From contig NC_087071.1 of the NCBI RefSeq assembly GCF_963678635.1, forward strand, positions 22,289,194 through 22,353,193: a DNA stretch of 64,000 bases, written 5' to 3'. Shown here piece by piece: positions 23,167-34,394 of the stretch. The position numbers and the translations under genes are program-made. This stretch comes from Symsagittifera roscoffensis. Taxonomy: Eukaryota; Xenacoelomorpha; Acoela; Convolutidae. Below the pieces are notes generated by a model, which made no database searches, was not told the origin of the DNA, and was given only the letters and a program-made list of their open reading frames with translations. Position 1 is the stretch's first letter. Every line of letters starts with the position of its first letter.

Positions 23167-25240
23167 GTCAGTTTTCATTTTCATTCTCATTTCTCAAGTC
23201 AAATTAGAACGATTAGCTTTCTTTTAACGTTTCAAGAGGGCCGAAACTGGAAGAAATGTCTCGCCCGTTTTTCGCCATTTTTCTGTATTTGTATCTGGAG
23301 ATTATTTTTCAGATTCTTCCAGTGTCTTTAGAGTTAAGGGCACTGAGCATTCTAACGGATTTTTAAAATATTCAATGTCGATGTTTTCTTTAGCTATCAT
23401 GCTATTTGAAACATATCCTTCCAGTCTTCCCATCGAGTTGGAGGGTCAATTGTAATGATTTTGCCAGAATGAAGTGAGTCTCCTCAAGCCAGATACTATA
23501 AAAGATGACTGCGGCATGTTGAAATAGTCCATTGATTTATCTAACAAAACTTAACTTAAATAAAAAACGATTAAGATTGAACTACACTAATGGGCAAAAT
23601 TCAGCAAAAGTTCAGATAGACTTGCCAGTTCTTTTCATGTCTGAAAATCCCAATTTTCACTAACTGCAATTATGATGAAAACTTCTAAAACTGTACGAAG
23701 CAGCTGAATTCAGCAAAGCTGTTACATTGAAGAATTCAATATTATTGCTAAGAATGCGTAGCAATAATTTTTCTCCACTTTTTTGAGAAAGAGTTACCAA
23801 CGATGCAAAACATAATGCAGATGGTAAAAACTAGTTTTTTCAAACCCGGTAAATTAATGAATCCAAATTGCGATGTTTTCATAGTGGGAAGCTCTGATCA
23901 TTTGCTGATAGTCCCAAAATCTGAATTCTGTTCACTTGCTTAAAATTGTATGTTGACTAACGCATAACGCTGATTTGCTAACTTGAACGGTGTTCACTGT
24001 ATGACATGAAAGTCAGACAAGATCTGTTAAATTAACTAATAATTTTCGCAACAAAAACATAAACAATTTTTGTCATCAATTTCTGATTTTGAAGAACCTA
24101 ATTTCTTACCTTAGCGTGAACTCATCTATGGTTGTTTTTTCATGAAGCGAGAATTTGTAAAAGGCGACAATTCGTAACAAGCCAAACTTCGTTACCATAG
24201 TTTCAGAGGGGAACACTGATTCACGCGCTGTATTCCTTGCGTGCCGAATAAAAGCGCAGCGAAGCAAGCATATTCTACTTGCCAGTGCCTTACTTGCCAA
24301 AAATGCCTATTGCGAACTATCACCTGTGACAAACTATCGCCTTTTACAAATTGATCGCGTCTCTTTTTTTTCACTGCATAATTGATTTGTTTTAACAAAA
24401 TTCTGAATTTTTATATTATCGTGAACCAGGCGTTATTATCCTAATCCTCAAATTCAGTAAACCTGGATCATAATTGGTCCCCTTTTTGGTGTCTTTTTTC
24501 TGTGGTCCTGGTTTTTCCGGTATGAAATTGAATATGCCTTATTTTTCAAAAAAAGACTGAGAGAACCCATTTTTTTTAGCAAAAGGAGCTGAATGAAGCC
24601 AATTTTTGGCAAATTGGACGCACTCAGTTTCGTATTTTTGGTTTCTTTCGACCAAAAAACAGTAAATTTTAAAATTGGTAGAGCAAAGGTGTTACAGAGG
24701 TCTTGGGTACTCAAGGATTTGGATCGAGTCCCTCGAGGAAGAATTTGTTTGTACAAATGGGGCCAAGTTTTGGTCCTTGATTTGCCATGGAAAGGGATTA
24801 AAGAGCCCATTTTTTTCAAATGTTGGCCTCCTAATTGGGGCGATTAGGTCCATTTTTTCCGTGATAACTAAGGTACCAATCGGGTACTCGTTAAAAAGTA
24901 TGGTCCTTTTGAAAACCTCGTTTAGAAGTATGGTCCCAAAAAACAACCAATAGTCCCATATAAAAATCAGAAAGACAAATCATATAAAAAAATGTATTTA
25001 AGTTTTCCCTTTAGTTTCATCGACTTATACTTCTAGCATATTTCAAGTTGTCTAGCGGGACCAAATTTCTTAAGGAATTTTTGAAGGGGACCCGTCACAA
25101 ACGGCGAGACCATAGTTCTAAACGAGTACCACCAATCGTACTTCAGATTGGTCTCATTCAACCCCTTTTCTTGGAATAAATCATGCAATAAATTCGACCC
25201 GGAATGTCCTCATTATTAATCTGATATTCTTTCGTTTCAG
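23167..25240 (+). other. Intron 2 of the LITAF-domain gene
   Basis: It runs from GTCAGT to TTCGTTTCAG. It holds a small inverted repeat at 24146-24359. At 24454-24953 long frames are open on both strands at once, which suggests low stop density rather than genes. Confidence 0.75.
24146..24359. repeat. Small inverted repeat, possible MITE
   Basis: AATTTGTAAAAGGCGA near 24151 is mirrored by TCGCCTTTTACAAATT at 24338-24353, flanking about 170 bp. The arms are about 21 bp with few mismatches. Confidence 0.55.
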
Positions 25241-25395
25241 GCGCTGGGACTATAATACTGAGTGCAGTAATCTGCGTGTTGGGTCTGCCCTTTGGATGTT
25301 GTCTCATTCCCTTCTGTGTAGACCACAGTTGCAAAGACGCCCATCACTTCTGTCCCCAATGCAACAGTCACTTAGGAAGCAAGGCTAAACTGTGA
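25241..25395 (+). CDS. LITAF-domain protein, exon 3: membrane segment and second zinc knuckle
   Basis: It follows TTCGTTTCAG. GC completes the Gly codon begun in exon 2. The exon encodes the hydrophobic turn AGTIILSAVICVLGLPFGCC, then LIPFCVDHSCKDAHHFCPQC and NSHLGSKAKL, ending TGA at 25393-25395. This order, hydrophobic stretch then HxCxxC, is the second half of the LITAF domain, which dips into but need not cross the endosomal membrane. The phases of all three exons agree, so the model is strong even though no symbol can be assigned. Confidence 0.93.
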
Positions 25396-25998
25396 AATGA
25401 ACAAACGATCTCATTGCAAAAATTGGTAAAAAACATTGTGAAAAAAACCTAAACGCGAACAATTTTGTGAAATGTTGACAAGCACTGATAAGAAATACTG
25501 TGAAATGAAGATGAAGCCCATCGCAAAATTTAGTGCAAATATTGTGAAAACATTCATATAGTAAAATTCAAAAAGTGAAAATTGCAAAGCATGAAAAAAC
25601 TCAAAACGTGAAAAAAACTCAAAACTTGAATAAATTCAAAACGTGAACACTTCTAACAAACGCAATATTGTGCTGAATGTGCTTCAGAATATTAAAATCA
25701 AATCCCCCGTATCCACGTTTGACCAAAAAATTGTAAAAACAAAGTATAAACCATCTTTCAAAAAATAAAACACCCTTACAATGCATCCAAGCAAAGCTAA
25801 TTGATAAATTTTTCTGGCTATTTTTTGTATACCTGTAAAATCTCGTTGTGATTTTTTTTTTCATTTTTGATGGGGAAGGGAGGCAAGGTAAGAAAAAAAT
25901 ATATAAGAATTCGAAAATAAAAATCCACTGCAATTCCAATTGCTTATTGGCTTATTCCTGAGACCCGATTATCATGATTACATAAAAAAACAGACGCT
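25396..25998 (+). other. Probable 3' UTR and downstream spacer
   Basis: About 230 bp after the stop is a degenerate run of motifs like AAAACGTGAA and TTGTGAAA (25430-25660). AATAAA occurs near 25763. No other gene is seen. Confidence 0.45.
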
Positions 25999-26880
25999 AA
26001 CAAAACTGCTTGTATCAGGGCGAAGCCCTGAATGTTCCGACTGCTTTTTAAGGTCTATGGAGCCTTAATAACATTAAAAGTTTCAATCTAAAAGAAAAAT
26101 TTTAAAAAATTTTGAAAAAATATGAAATTTTATGTACAAACATCCCCCCACACGTCATATTAAGTACAAAGTGATGGATTTTGAAATTCAGACAATTCAG
26201 CCAAAACTATGCAGACAATTCAGCCAAAGACAATTCAGCCAATAATTGTGACCGCCGCAGTCGCGCCAACGTGTTGCGAGCTTGCCACCAAAGGGTAGGA
26301 CTCTATACGAAATTTAGAGCCGGTTATCGCCGCGAAGCGGCGACGCGCGCGTAGCGCGCCCACCGGCGACCTTAAACCGAGAAATAACTCCAATTCCATT
26401 TTTTTTTCTTCCGAATCTAGCGTTTTGTAAAACTGGCTGAATTGTCTCAGGCTGAATTGTCTTTATATTTCTGGCTGAATTGTCTGAATTTCAAATTGGC
26501 TGAATTGTCTTTGGCCGAATTGTTTGTGCGCCTAACAAATCAATTATGGCATATAAGCTTCCTTGAATGAATTTGAAACGATTTCTAAGACGGATAAAAC
26601 CGCGCTTACTCGTTAATAGCGCGAAATTTATCGCGCGTTAATTGTCCCAAATTGGCCAAAATGGCCAAAATGGCAATCTTTAAACCCCCATAACTTTACA
26701 AAAAATGATACACAGGTGAAATATCTTTTAAAATTCAAGCTAAGGACAACAATAGCTTTCGAATGATATAAAAAAATTCCGTCAAAAATGGCTAGTTAAA
26801 AAGTCGAAATTTGTCTGAAGAAAAAAAAACCCATCCCGAGCACAAATATTCCGTTACTTTCGTATCGAAAGTCGGAACAA
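25999..26880 (-). repeat. Family A repeat, full length, interrupted by another element
   Basis: Read on the minus strand it starts at 26880 (TTGTTCCGACTTTCGATACG) and ends at 25999 after the hairpin TCAGGGCTTCGCCCTGA and CAGTTTTGTTA. Continuity is broken between the ATTGATTTGTTA and GTACTT...GGGGGGATG boxes by the element at about 26180-26532. Confidence 0.85.
26180..26532. mobile_element. Hairpin-rich element with GACAATTCAGCC arrays, nested in family A
   Basis: The left side carries three copies of GACAATTCAGCC (26190-26243). The right side carries five GGCTGAATTGTC-like copies in reverse orientation (26435-26522). GAAATTCAGACAATTCAGCC at 26182 is mirrored near 26471-26490. The centre is GC-rich with two adjacent perfect hairpins, 26327-26343 (TCGCCGC/GCGGCGA) and 26345-26359 (GCGCGC/GCGCGC). 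Family A sequence resumes on both sides, which proves insertion. No coding capacity; mechanism unknown. Confidence 0.75.
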
Positions 26881-27319
26881 TAATGCACCTGGTTAACCAT
26901 AGCAGAATGTATTATCATGTTTTTGACTATAAATTTATTCAGCAGCACTTTATAATAAAATTGATATATTTTTACAGATGATGCTCCATATTTTTCATTA
27001 GTTGTATCCATTGCCAATTTAAAATCTTTTGAACTTTATCTTTTAATCACGTAATGAGACAAAAGGTTACATAATCTCAGCTTCAATTGACAGCGAGTAG
27101 AAATCGTTTACAGATTAGGAAAACAACTCGATGTTTTTTTTAAAATGACGAATCAAGTTTTTTTTTTACATAGATCTACGAGCTAGTTTAAATCCCTTGT
27201 ATTCCTACGTCTACGATGAAATTTACCTGTTTTGGGATATTGCTCAAGTTTGTTAATTTTCCACTCGGAAGGGCACACCATTCCGAAAAGCAACAGCAAA
27301 TTTAGAAGGCGTTTTTGAG
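26881..27319. other. AT-rich spacer
   Basis: No supported feature. Confidence 0.4.
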
Positions 27320-27520
27320 ATGAAAGTTCTCACGAAAGGTATTTTTAAAGTTAGATTGATCATTTATTTATGCAGAAAACGTATATGCTCCCAAGTCCAC
27401 TGTGATGACCCTTTTGATAACACCGCCTGCACTCCCATTCTGCCCTTCATTCTCCCCCATTCCCATCCCCTCCGTGTCCTCCTCCCCTGCTATTCCAGGT
27501 TCAAAAATCTGCTGGGTTAG
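27320..27520 (+). CDS. Candidate exon of a small cysteine-containing protein
   Basis: A GC-rich, codon-like patch follows the acceptor TTATGCAG at 27375. The segment 27376-27498 ends at a possible donor (CCAG|GTTCAA) and encodes ICSQVHCDDPFDNTAC, then a Pro/His/Leu stretch. The unspliced frame from ATG at 27320 gives 66 residues. A 46-bp candidate intron to an acceptor at 27544 is possible. Four cysteines suggest an extracellular protein. No family recognised. Confidence 0.35.
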   Translation: MKVLTKGIFKVRLIIYLCRKRICSQVHCDDPFDNTACTPILPFILPHSHPLRVLLPCYSRFKNLLG

Positions 27521-27980
27521 TGTGTACTGTTCAATTGGCTGCAGAATGCTGGAACACAGACGGTAAAATGCCTTATATGCCCCATAATACGCATCTTTGC
27601 AGTTTTTAGTTTTGGGTTGGTGTTCACACTGTCCATTTGCTTTAAAAATTTGCAGATACAGTTAATATTTGCTCCACAACACCTTGGGTCTTATAAATAA
27701 CCTTTTAAACTTGGTTGCAACAAAAAAATTACATTTATTCAATGGCTGGGAACCATAGTTGAACCGAGGAAATTACTTTCTCGCAAAAATGATTAATTGC
27801 TGTTTATGTAACCAAAATGGCAATTTAAATAAAACACAACTACGCAAAATTATAGACTGACTATAGATTGGGAAGACGGGAGGAATTTGTTTTCAAGAGC
27901 GCTTCAAGCAGACTGAAGAAAAACTTGCTTTAAGCGCGCGTAGCAAAAAATTTAGCTGCTTTCAAATTCGCATTTTGAAA

Positions 27981-28035
27981 CATGGAGGACTCGATCTTTC
28001 AGTCTTCGCATTTCCATGAGGGGAGCCCGCTCCAC
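27981..28035 (-). repeat. tRNA-like repeat, copy 1 (diverged)
   Basis: It aligns with 28893-28957 through GGAGGA-TCGA, CTTCG and GAGGGGAGC-CGCTCC. Its B-box region is mutated. Confidence 0.45.
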
Positions 28036-28892
28036 TAGATTAACTTGATTTTTTTCTCGATTTTTGATTTTTTTTTCAAACCTGCTCAAATTCTAAGTGT
28101 TATACCCAAATTAGTTGTTTTGACTATTTTCGATCAAAAACAGATAATCCAAAGTAGTAGCAAGTAGAACAAGCTTCATCCGGGAGGGGGGGGGGGGCGG
28201 GGGATCTGAGTGAGGACGAGAGACCCGTTGCTGCTGCACCAGGGATTTACAACCATTTTTTTCCGGTTAGAAATAGCCACGCGGGGCTTGTGCGCAAACG
28301 CGTATTTGCATGTTACTGGTACAAACGCATGTACCAATAAAAGTTGTTTGGTTCAATTTGGGCAAAAAAACATTAAGTCAACAACATAATTTTCTTTTTC
28401 AGAATTTCTTTCTTTCACTTTTTTCACCGCTAAATTTAAGCGTGTAGAAACAATTCAATTAATTTTGTCCGACCTCGTTTGAGATTTTAAATTTATGTCC
28501 AGACTTCGAAAAATGCGCCACATTCAGATCCAGACCCAAATCACAATGTCAAGACATGACTACAGGTCTAAAAGTCTGTACATAAAGCCAAAAAAGTCGA
28601 ATCGGAAACTCTAATTGAAAGCTGTGAGTCGCGAAATTCGCACGCATACGACCTCAACCTAGTGTAAGTTGTATAAGTTCCAAAATTATTCGCAAAAGTC
28701 CAAAAGTCTTATAAAGAGGATAATTGCGCAAATAAAATAAGATTTTCACAGAAAGTTTTAATCTTTCTACTAAATCGAGATTTATATTGCAAACTGTAGG
28801 ATAATCAAAAGCAATTTGAATAAAGTTGTTCAAAATTGAAGATCTTATATGCATGGCCGCTCTACAGCTTAGGCTTAATTGCAAAAATAAAT

Positions 28893-28957
28893 ATGGCTAG
28901 CGGTGGAGGATTCGAGCCTTGAGGCTTCGTTCTTCCAAGAGGGGAGCGCGCTCCCGT
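28893..28957 (-). repeat. tRNA-like repeat, copy 2
   Basis: On the minus strand GGCTCGAATCC (28918-28908) matches the pol III B box closely, preceded by GGGAGCGCGCTCCCCTC. It is probably the head of a tRNA-derived SINE; no tRNA fold is complete. Confidence 0.45.
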
Positions 28958-29214
28958 ACAATAATATGATTTTATGGTTGATTCAGCTTTTTTTAATTGC
29001 TCACTTAATTAATACTTTATCCCGCACTACACAATCGGTTCAAACTAGCCAAGCTAGCTGGACTAGGCAAGCTAGTTGATCGTATTAATTCTATAACCTA
29101 CTAAATTTTGAACACTAAAAATTTGACATTTATTAGCTCTAAATTCAGAGTTTGTCATTACCTTATTCACCAAAGCCTTCGCGGCCAGTTAAAGAGCAGT
29201 CGGAACATTCACCA

Positions 29215-30092
29215 GCATTGAAGTTTATGGTTTTTAATCAATTATATTGGATTTTCCTTGTCAGTTTTTATGAAATAAAAATTGATTGATTGTTATTGAT
29301 TAAAAAGGATTAAACGATACTATTTTTAAGCAATAAAAACTCCATAATAATATATTATTTTCAATCTATCAGTTTTCATCAATTATAATGGACTATAATC
29401 CATATATTAAAACCTTTTGCGTCTTTTTGTTGTTCTTCCAATTGAGCTTTTTTCGCCAAACCCGAGTTTAAACCCAAATTACCAGATCTGTTAAGCGTAG
29501 GAGTTTCAAAAGCAATTTGACTAAAGTTGTTCAAAAATGAAGATGTTATGCGCTAGTCAAAACTGAAGATTTTATATTCTCAATTGTTATGAGCGATTTT
29601 TATTTCAGGTTGGCCAAATTGATTTTGCGAGCACTCTTACAACACTAAAAAGAACGTATTTCGAACAAATTTTAGCGCTGCAGGCAAATTTTGTAAAAAA
29701 AAAAACTGGTCAAAAATGCCCTTTTGAGCAATTTTCGGAAAATTAGTACATATTGGCCACTTCAAAATTATTATCTAGTGGCCACCCCTAGATGAACGTG
29801 TTCGTTTGAATTTTGCAGAATTTTATCCACAAAGTTATCTACAAAATTTATTCCATTTTCATGGATTTTAAATACAAAAAATGATCTAATATATTGAAAA
29901 CAAAAATGGATTATAATCGAATATAATGGATTTTATTGCATTTTATTTGTCAAAAGTAATTGATTCAAATAGAATAAAAATCCATCACGTTTTTTTAAAA
30001 TTGCCATGATAATCGATGAAATAGACAACATTTTATTCAACAAAAATCCATTATAATTGATTTTTATCCATCAAACTTTGGTGCGGGCAGCC
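29215..30092. mobile_element. Probable second member of the ATAAT-rich inverted-repeat family
   Basis: The body has repeated ATTATAATGGATTATAAT-like boxes. The right end GTGCGGGCAGCC (30081-30092) matches the end of the 13562-14634 element. The left end is not defined, so the start is approximate. Confidence 0.4.
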
Positions 30093-31613
30093 CTTTGCCC
30101 CAATGTACGAGACGTCTCGTATACTATTTGGTTTAACTGTTCTGTCTACAATGTTTCTTGTTTTTTTTTCACCGCTCAAAACATTTTTCCCGGCGCTCAC
30201 AAAACATTTTCAAAAATCGACAAAATGTTTTTGAGCGAAAAAAAATTGTAATAATTTTTCCAAAGGTTTCAGTTTTGATTGTATAATAGAAGGCACTGAT
30301 GAAGCTTTTCGATTTTATGCGCTAAAAACTCAACGTAATATATGTTGTCTAAATAGAGTGTAAGATTTCGACTAAATGTTCACAAAAACGATTAGTTCAT
30401 TTTCATAACAAAAATATCGTTTTTAATAGCAAGCGTCAAGACAAATTGGAAGACAGGACGGTATAAATTAGTATGAAAACCCTTTTGAAAAATTGTTCGT
30501 GAAAAATTGTAAAAAAAAGCCACACATGCCCAATTCAATGAACAATAAATTTAACTAGAAAGTTCCGTATCTTTTTTGTACTTTTGTTTATTTGTTTTTC
30601 AGAAACCAAACTTCAACTTTTGGCTTAAATCGATTTTTTTGATGAAAAATGTTTTTTTTTTGTTTCAGAAAGAGTTTTTTTCACCAGGTTGACAAATAGA
30701 ACGCTAGTTCTATTGAATCGTTTTTAGAAATAACCTCCAACAATTGTTTTTATAGGTATCTGTATCAAACCATTTCTTTTCCGTGGTACAGTTTAGAATC
30801 ACTTATATTGGCAATAATGCTAACAAAATGATAGCAGATTAGTGAAAATTTTTGTTGATTCAAAATGAAACATTCTAAAGTCACATTTTATCTGTTTATT
30901 TTGTTGAAATTTTTTTTCATCTGCCCCAACGGTATTTCAGCGAAAAAGGCAAGTACATAGATGCGTGCAAACTTAGCTCTCATTTCTAATTCTTCAAGCA
31001 AAATAACAACAAAAAAATTGCCAAAAAGTTCTTGCAAAACAAATGAGTTACATCTAGTATCTGCAAACAAATTGGGAGTTTTTATACCGCTTTCATCATA
31101 AGTTTTATCAGCAAAAACTAATCATCACTGTGAAAAAATTGAGGAAACAATGTTTCGCTTTTTAGGAAAAACAAAAATCCTTGTTTGTGGCCTTCTTAAA
31201 TCGGTTGCATACAATTTCGTTTAGTATCTGCACCGGGGTTCCTAGGGTGAAAAATGATTGAAATGGAAAAACAATGTCTAATGTTTTGTCTTTATAATCC
31301 ATTAATGTTGCAAATACAGACCATCAAATTGACTATAATGTAAAACCGAATTCCACTCAAATCCATTATTATCAAATACAGTCTAATTACAACTCCTTAT
31401 AACTGATTAAAATGGATTAAATTTCCAAAATTACAGATTTTAAACAAAATTAAATTGCAGAACTGCTTAAAAAATTTTGTCTGCATTACTCATGGCCTTC
31501 TCGAAATCTAAACCTACTCAATTTTGTATAAAAAACGCCCATTTAACCAAATCCCTCTCCCCTATCCGTTCTTTTTCAACTCCTCTCCCCCAGTTCATGT
31601 GCCCCCACGTTTA

Positions 31614-31615
<2 letters not shown>
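30093..31615. other. AT-rich intergenic DNA
   Basis: No supported gene. More ATAATCCATT-like boxes occur at 31270-31440. A 60-codon minus frame at 30888-31070 has no splice support. Confidence 0.4.

Positions 31616-31645
<30 letters not shown>
31616..31645. repeat. (TC)n microsatellite
   Basis: About 15 uninterrupted TC units. Confidence 0.95.
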
Positions 31646-31650
<5 letters not shown>

Positions 31651-31722
31651 GTTTACCCACTAGGTTACCGCCTCGCCGTTTGTATTTCCCACCGTTTACG
31701 ATCTTCAATCTTACCCCTACAC

Positions 31723-32058
31723 ATGTTTACTTTACTCTCCATAAACGTCGAAAGAGGGAAGGTAGCAGAGCGGGGAAGGGATGTAAAAAATAGAAGGTTT
31801 TTAAACATGGGAGAGAGAGAGAGAGAGAGAGGTCATAAGCTGATGGGAAAAAAGGTACACAAATTGGATTACAGTGTACAAAATATCAGCAAAATAAAAA
31901 GAAACTGTAGATATTGCAGCGTGCGTTATGACAAGAGTAACCATCAGTTGTTGAATATCAGCATGTGTTCTTGGCTAAACAAAGAAATAAATGATCCTGA
32001 TTTATTTAAAAGTATTACTATCTATTATAATTGGTCAGAATGGATTTCATTGAGTTGA
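31723..32058 (+). CDS. Hypothetical ORF with a CxxC motif and an internal (GA)n run
   Basis: This 111-codon frame contains a (GA)n microsatellite at 31810-31832 translated as Arg/Glu repeats. It is followed by GKKVHKLDYSVQNISKIKRN, a CRYC motif and a further Cys (MCSW). The C-terminal part has varied codons and could be a relic of a zinc-binding transposase tail. No acceptor or homologous family is evident, so coding status is doubtful. Confidence 0.3.
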   Translation: MFTLLSINVERGKVAERGRDVKNRRFLNMGERERERGHKLMGKKVHKLDYSVQNISKIKRNCRYCSVRYDKSNHQLLNISMCSWLNKEINDPDLFKSITIYYNWSEWISLS

Positions 32059-32082
32059 CAAAAACTATATCCATTATCCGTA

Positions 32083-32231
32083 TTTCATCACACTATAAAA
32101 TTTCATTTTTGATTTCTATATAGAAACTGAAAAAAAACCAAAACATTTATGTTTCTCACTAAACCTAAACTCCAGTGCCTGTAAGTCTATAAAACTTTTT
32201 GCACATACTAAAATGGTGTAATATATATATA

Positions 32232-32275
<44 letters not shown>

Positions 32276-32522
32276 ACCCTAAAGCTATAGGGTTAGATAA
32301 CCCTAAAGATAACCCTTAGGCTATATATATTTAGAATTTAGAAACTCTATGATTAGCATTTGTGGTCAGCAGGGTAATTGAGATTATCCGTATTTCATCA
32401 CACCATAAAATTTAATTTTTGATTTCTATATAGAAACTGAAAAAAAACCAAAACATTTATGTTTCTCACTAAACTCCAGTGCCTGTAAGTCTATAAAACT
32501 TTTTGCACATACTAAAATGGTG

Positions 32523-32614
<92 letters not shown>

Positions 32615-32655
32615 ACCGTACGATTAGCATTTGTGGTCAGCAGGGTAAATGAGTT
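32083..32655. repeat. Tandem duplication of about 290 bp with (AT)n tracts
   Basis: Unit 1 (32083-32380) and unit 2 (32383-32655) share ATTATCCGTATTTCATCACA, GAAACTGAAAAAAAACC, GTGCCTGTAAGTCTATAAAA and GATTAGCATTTGTGGTCAGC. Each contains its own long AT dinucleotide tract (32221-32275; 32524-32612). Confidence 0.9.
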
Positions 32656-32890
32656 CAGTGCTTTGAATTGATTTCTCAACCTTTTTTACGGGCTATTTTG
32701 AGAGTTGTTCTATTTTTAATCAAAAAAATAAAGAAAAGACATGATAAAAAAATTCAGAGAAAGAAAAATCTTTTTTTTAAATTTTCTAAAGATGTTTAGG
32801 GTTGTCTTGATTTCAAAGCCGACTTCAACCATAACCCAGCTCAGATTTAAATAGTATAAAAATTACGCTTCAATCTGTGGATTGTTTCAG

Positions 32891-32962
32891 AACAATGTCA
32901 CTCATCCGCAAGTTTTCATCAGCAACTCGTTGATTCGGTTAGTCGAGGCACCAGACCCACAG
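32891..32962 (+). CDS. Knottin-like modular gene, exon A
   Basis: This 24-codon exon sits between TTGTTTCAG and GTATTG, in phase 0 at both ends. It encodes VTHPQVFISNSLIRLVEAPD and flanking residues. It is the most 5' exon I can place. Start codon and any signal peptide must lie upstream, in DNA where none is obvious. Linked to the next exon by matching phase. Confidence 0.6.
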
Positions 32963-33229
32963 GTATTGTTTTGGAAGTACAGATTTTGAAATTAATTGAT
33001 ATAGATTTTTAAATGAAATTTACAACGCAAGCATTGTTTTCATTTTTAGGCATTTCAGATAAGGTTTGAAAAAAATCCGCCAATTTGATATTCACCAGAT
33101 GTTTTCATGATAGCTTTTGCATTCAAATTAATTTAAATTAGCGAGCGATTTAAATTATAAAACAAAATTAAAAATGAAAAAGAATGTATGTTAAAATTAA
33201 AAATATGGAATTAAATACATTGTGTTCAG

Positions 33230-33313
33230 GGCTCTTCTTCGGACCAGCTGGGAGGAGTGTCAATTGATCATTCTGTCATCGATGAAGTCAGATTTCCAAA
33301 ACACAAAAATCAG
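33230..33313 (+). CDS. Knottin-like modular gene, exon B
   Basis: The exon has 28 codons, acceptor TGTGTTCAG and donor GTGAGC, phase 0/0. It encodes a Ser/Gly start and DHSVIDEVRFPKHKNQ. No domain is recognised. Clean splice sites and phase agreement with exons A and C support it. Confidence 0.65.
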
Positions 33314-33662
33314 GTGAGCAGAAAAGAGGAGGTATTAGATATAGAGTCCACATTCTGAAGCAATGTAGTCTACCAAAGCATAAAAAATTGTTAAAATTAC
33401 AAATCCTAACACCCATTTTTCAGTTACTAGATTTTAAACTGAAGAATAGTATGAAAACTATAAATATTTTTAAAAGTAAAAATATTTCAAAGGTTTTTAG
33501 GATGGAAGGGTTTCAAAATTTAAAAAAGTCAGTTTTCTGTGTTTTTTCTAATTTTATCAAAAATTCTTTGTTTAAACACTAAAGGAAAGTCGGAAAGGTT
33601 AAGGCCATTTTCTGAAGTTTTCTCATGTCGCTTACTACTGCTCTACGATTTTTTCCCCACTT

Positions 33663-34394
33663 TTATAGCGAAAGTAACGGACTATTTGTGCTTGGGTTGG
33701 TTTTTTCTTCAGACCAATTTCGAATTTTTAACAAGCAATTTTTGACGGAATTTCTATATATCATTCGAAAGGTATTATTGTCTTGAGCTCATATTTGGAA
33801 AGATATTTCACCTGTGATCATTTTTCGTAAAGTTACGGGGGTTTAAAATTGCCATTTTGGCCAATTAGGGACAATTAACGCGCGACAATTAACGCGCGGT
33901 AAGCGGAGAGTTAATCCGTCTTAGAAATCGTTCCAAACTGGTTGAAAGAAGATTATTTGCCATAATTGATTTGTACTTAATATAGAGTGTGGGGGGATTT
34001 TTTACAGCATTCAAAGGATTTTGTTGTCTTGAGCTTATAGTTAAAAAAAATCTCCTGTGATCATTTTTCATAAAGTTTTGAGGGTTTAAAGATTACCAAT
34101 TTGGCCCTTTTGGGACAACTAACGCGCAATATATTTCGCGCTTTTAACGCGTGAGCGGAGATTTAATCTGTTCTGTCTTGAAGGAAGCTGAATTGATTTG
34201 TTAGTAGGAGCGAAATCGACCACTTTGCACTTTATATGGCCTGTGAAGTGATGATTTTAGCAAAAATTGCAAAATTACAAAAAAAAAATACAAAATTTTT
34301 TTTTTCAATTAAATGTTCTTGTTTTTACTGTCCCATAGACCTTAAAAGAGTTCCGGAATATTCATGGCCTCGCCCTAATACGAGCAGTCTTGTT
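33663..34394 (+). repeat. Family A repeat with an internally duplicated core
   Basis: It starts at TATAGCGAAAGTAACGG and ends TACGAGCAGTCTTGTT. The segment from the box TTGAGCTCATATTTGG through AATTAACGCGCG occurs twice (about 33775-33905 and 34020-34165), so the unit is longer than usual. Confidence 0.8.

Larger units (their letters stand above)
27521..29214. other. Intergenic DNA with old repeats
   Basis: It contains two tRNA-like segments (27981-28035, 28893-28957), a run of about 14 G at 28186, and one member of a repeated segment at 28795-28852 whose partner is at 29507-29560. GCAGTCGGAACATTCA near 29198 resembles the end of family A. Confidence 0.45.

Noticed and set aside
24454-24953. 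Frames of 84-121 codons on both strands in intron 2
   Set aside because: Several frames are open at once, lack splice sites and domains, and lie within a confirmed intron.
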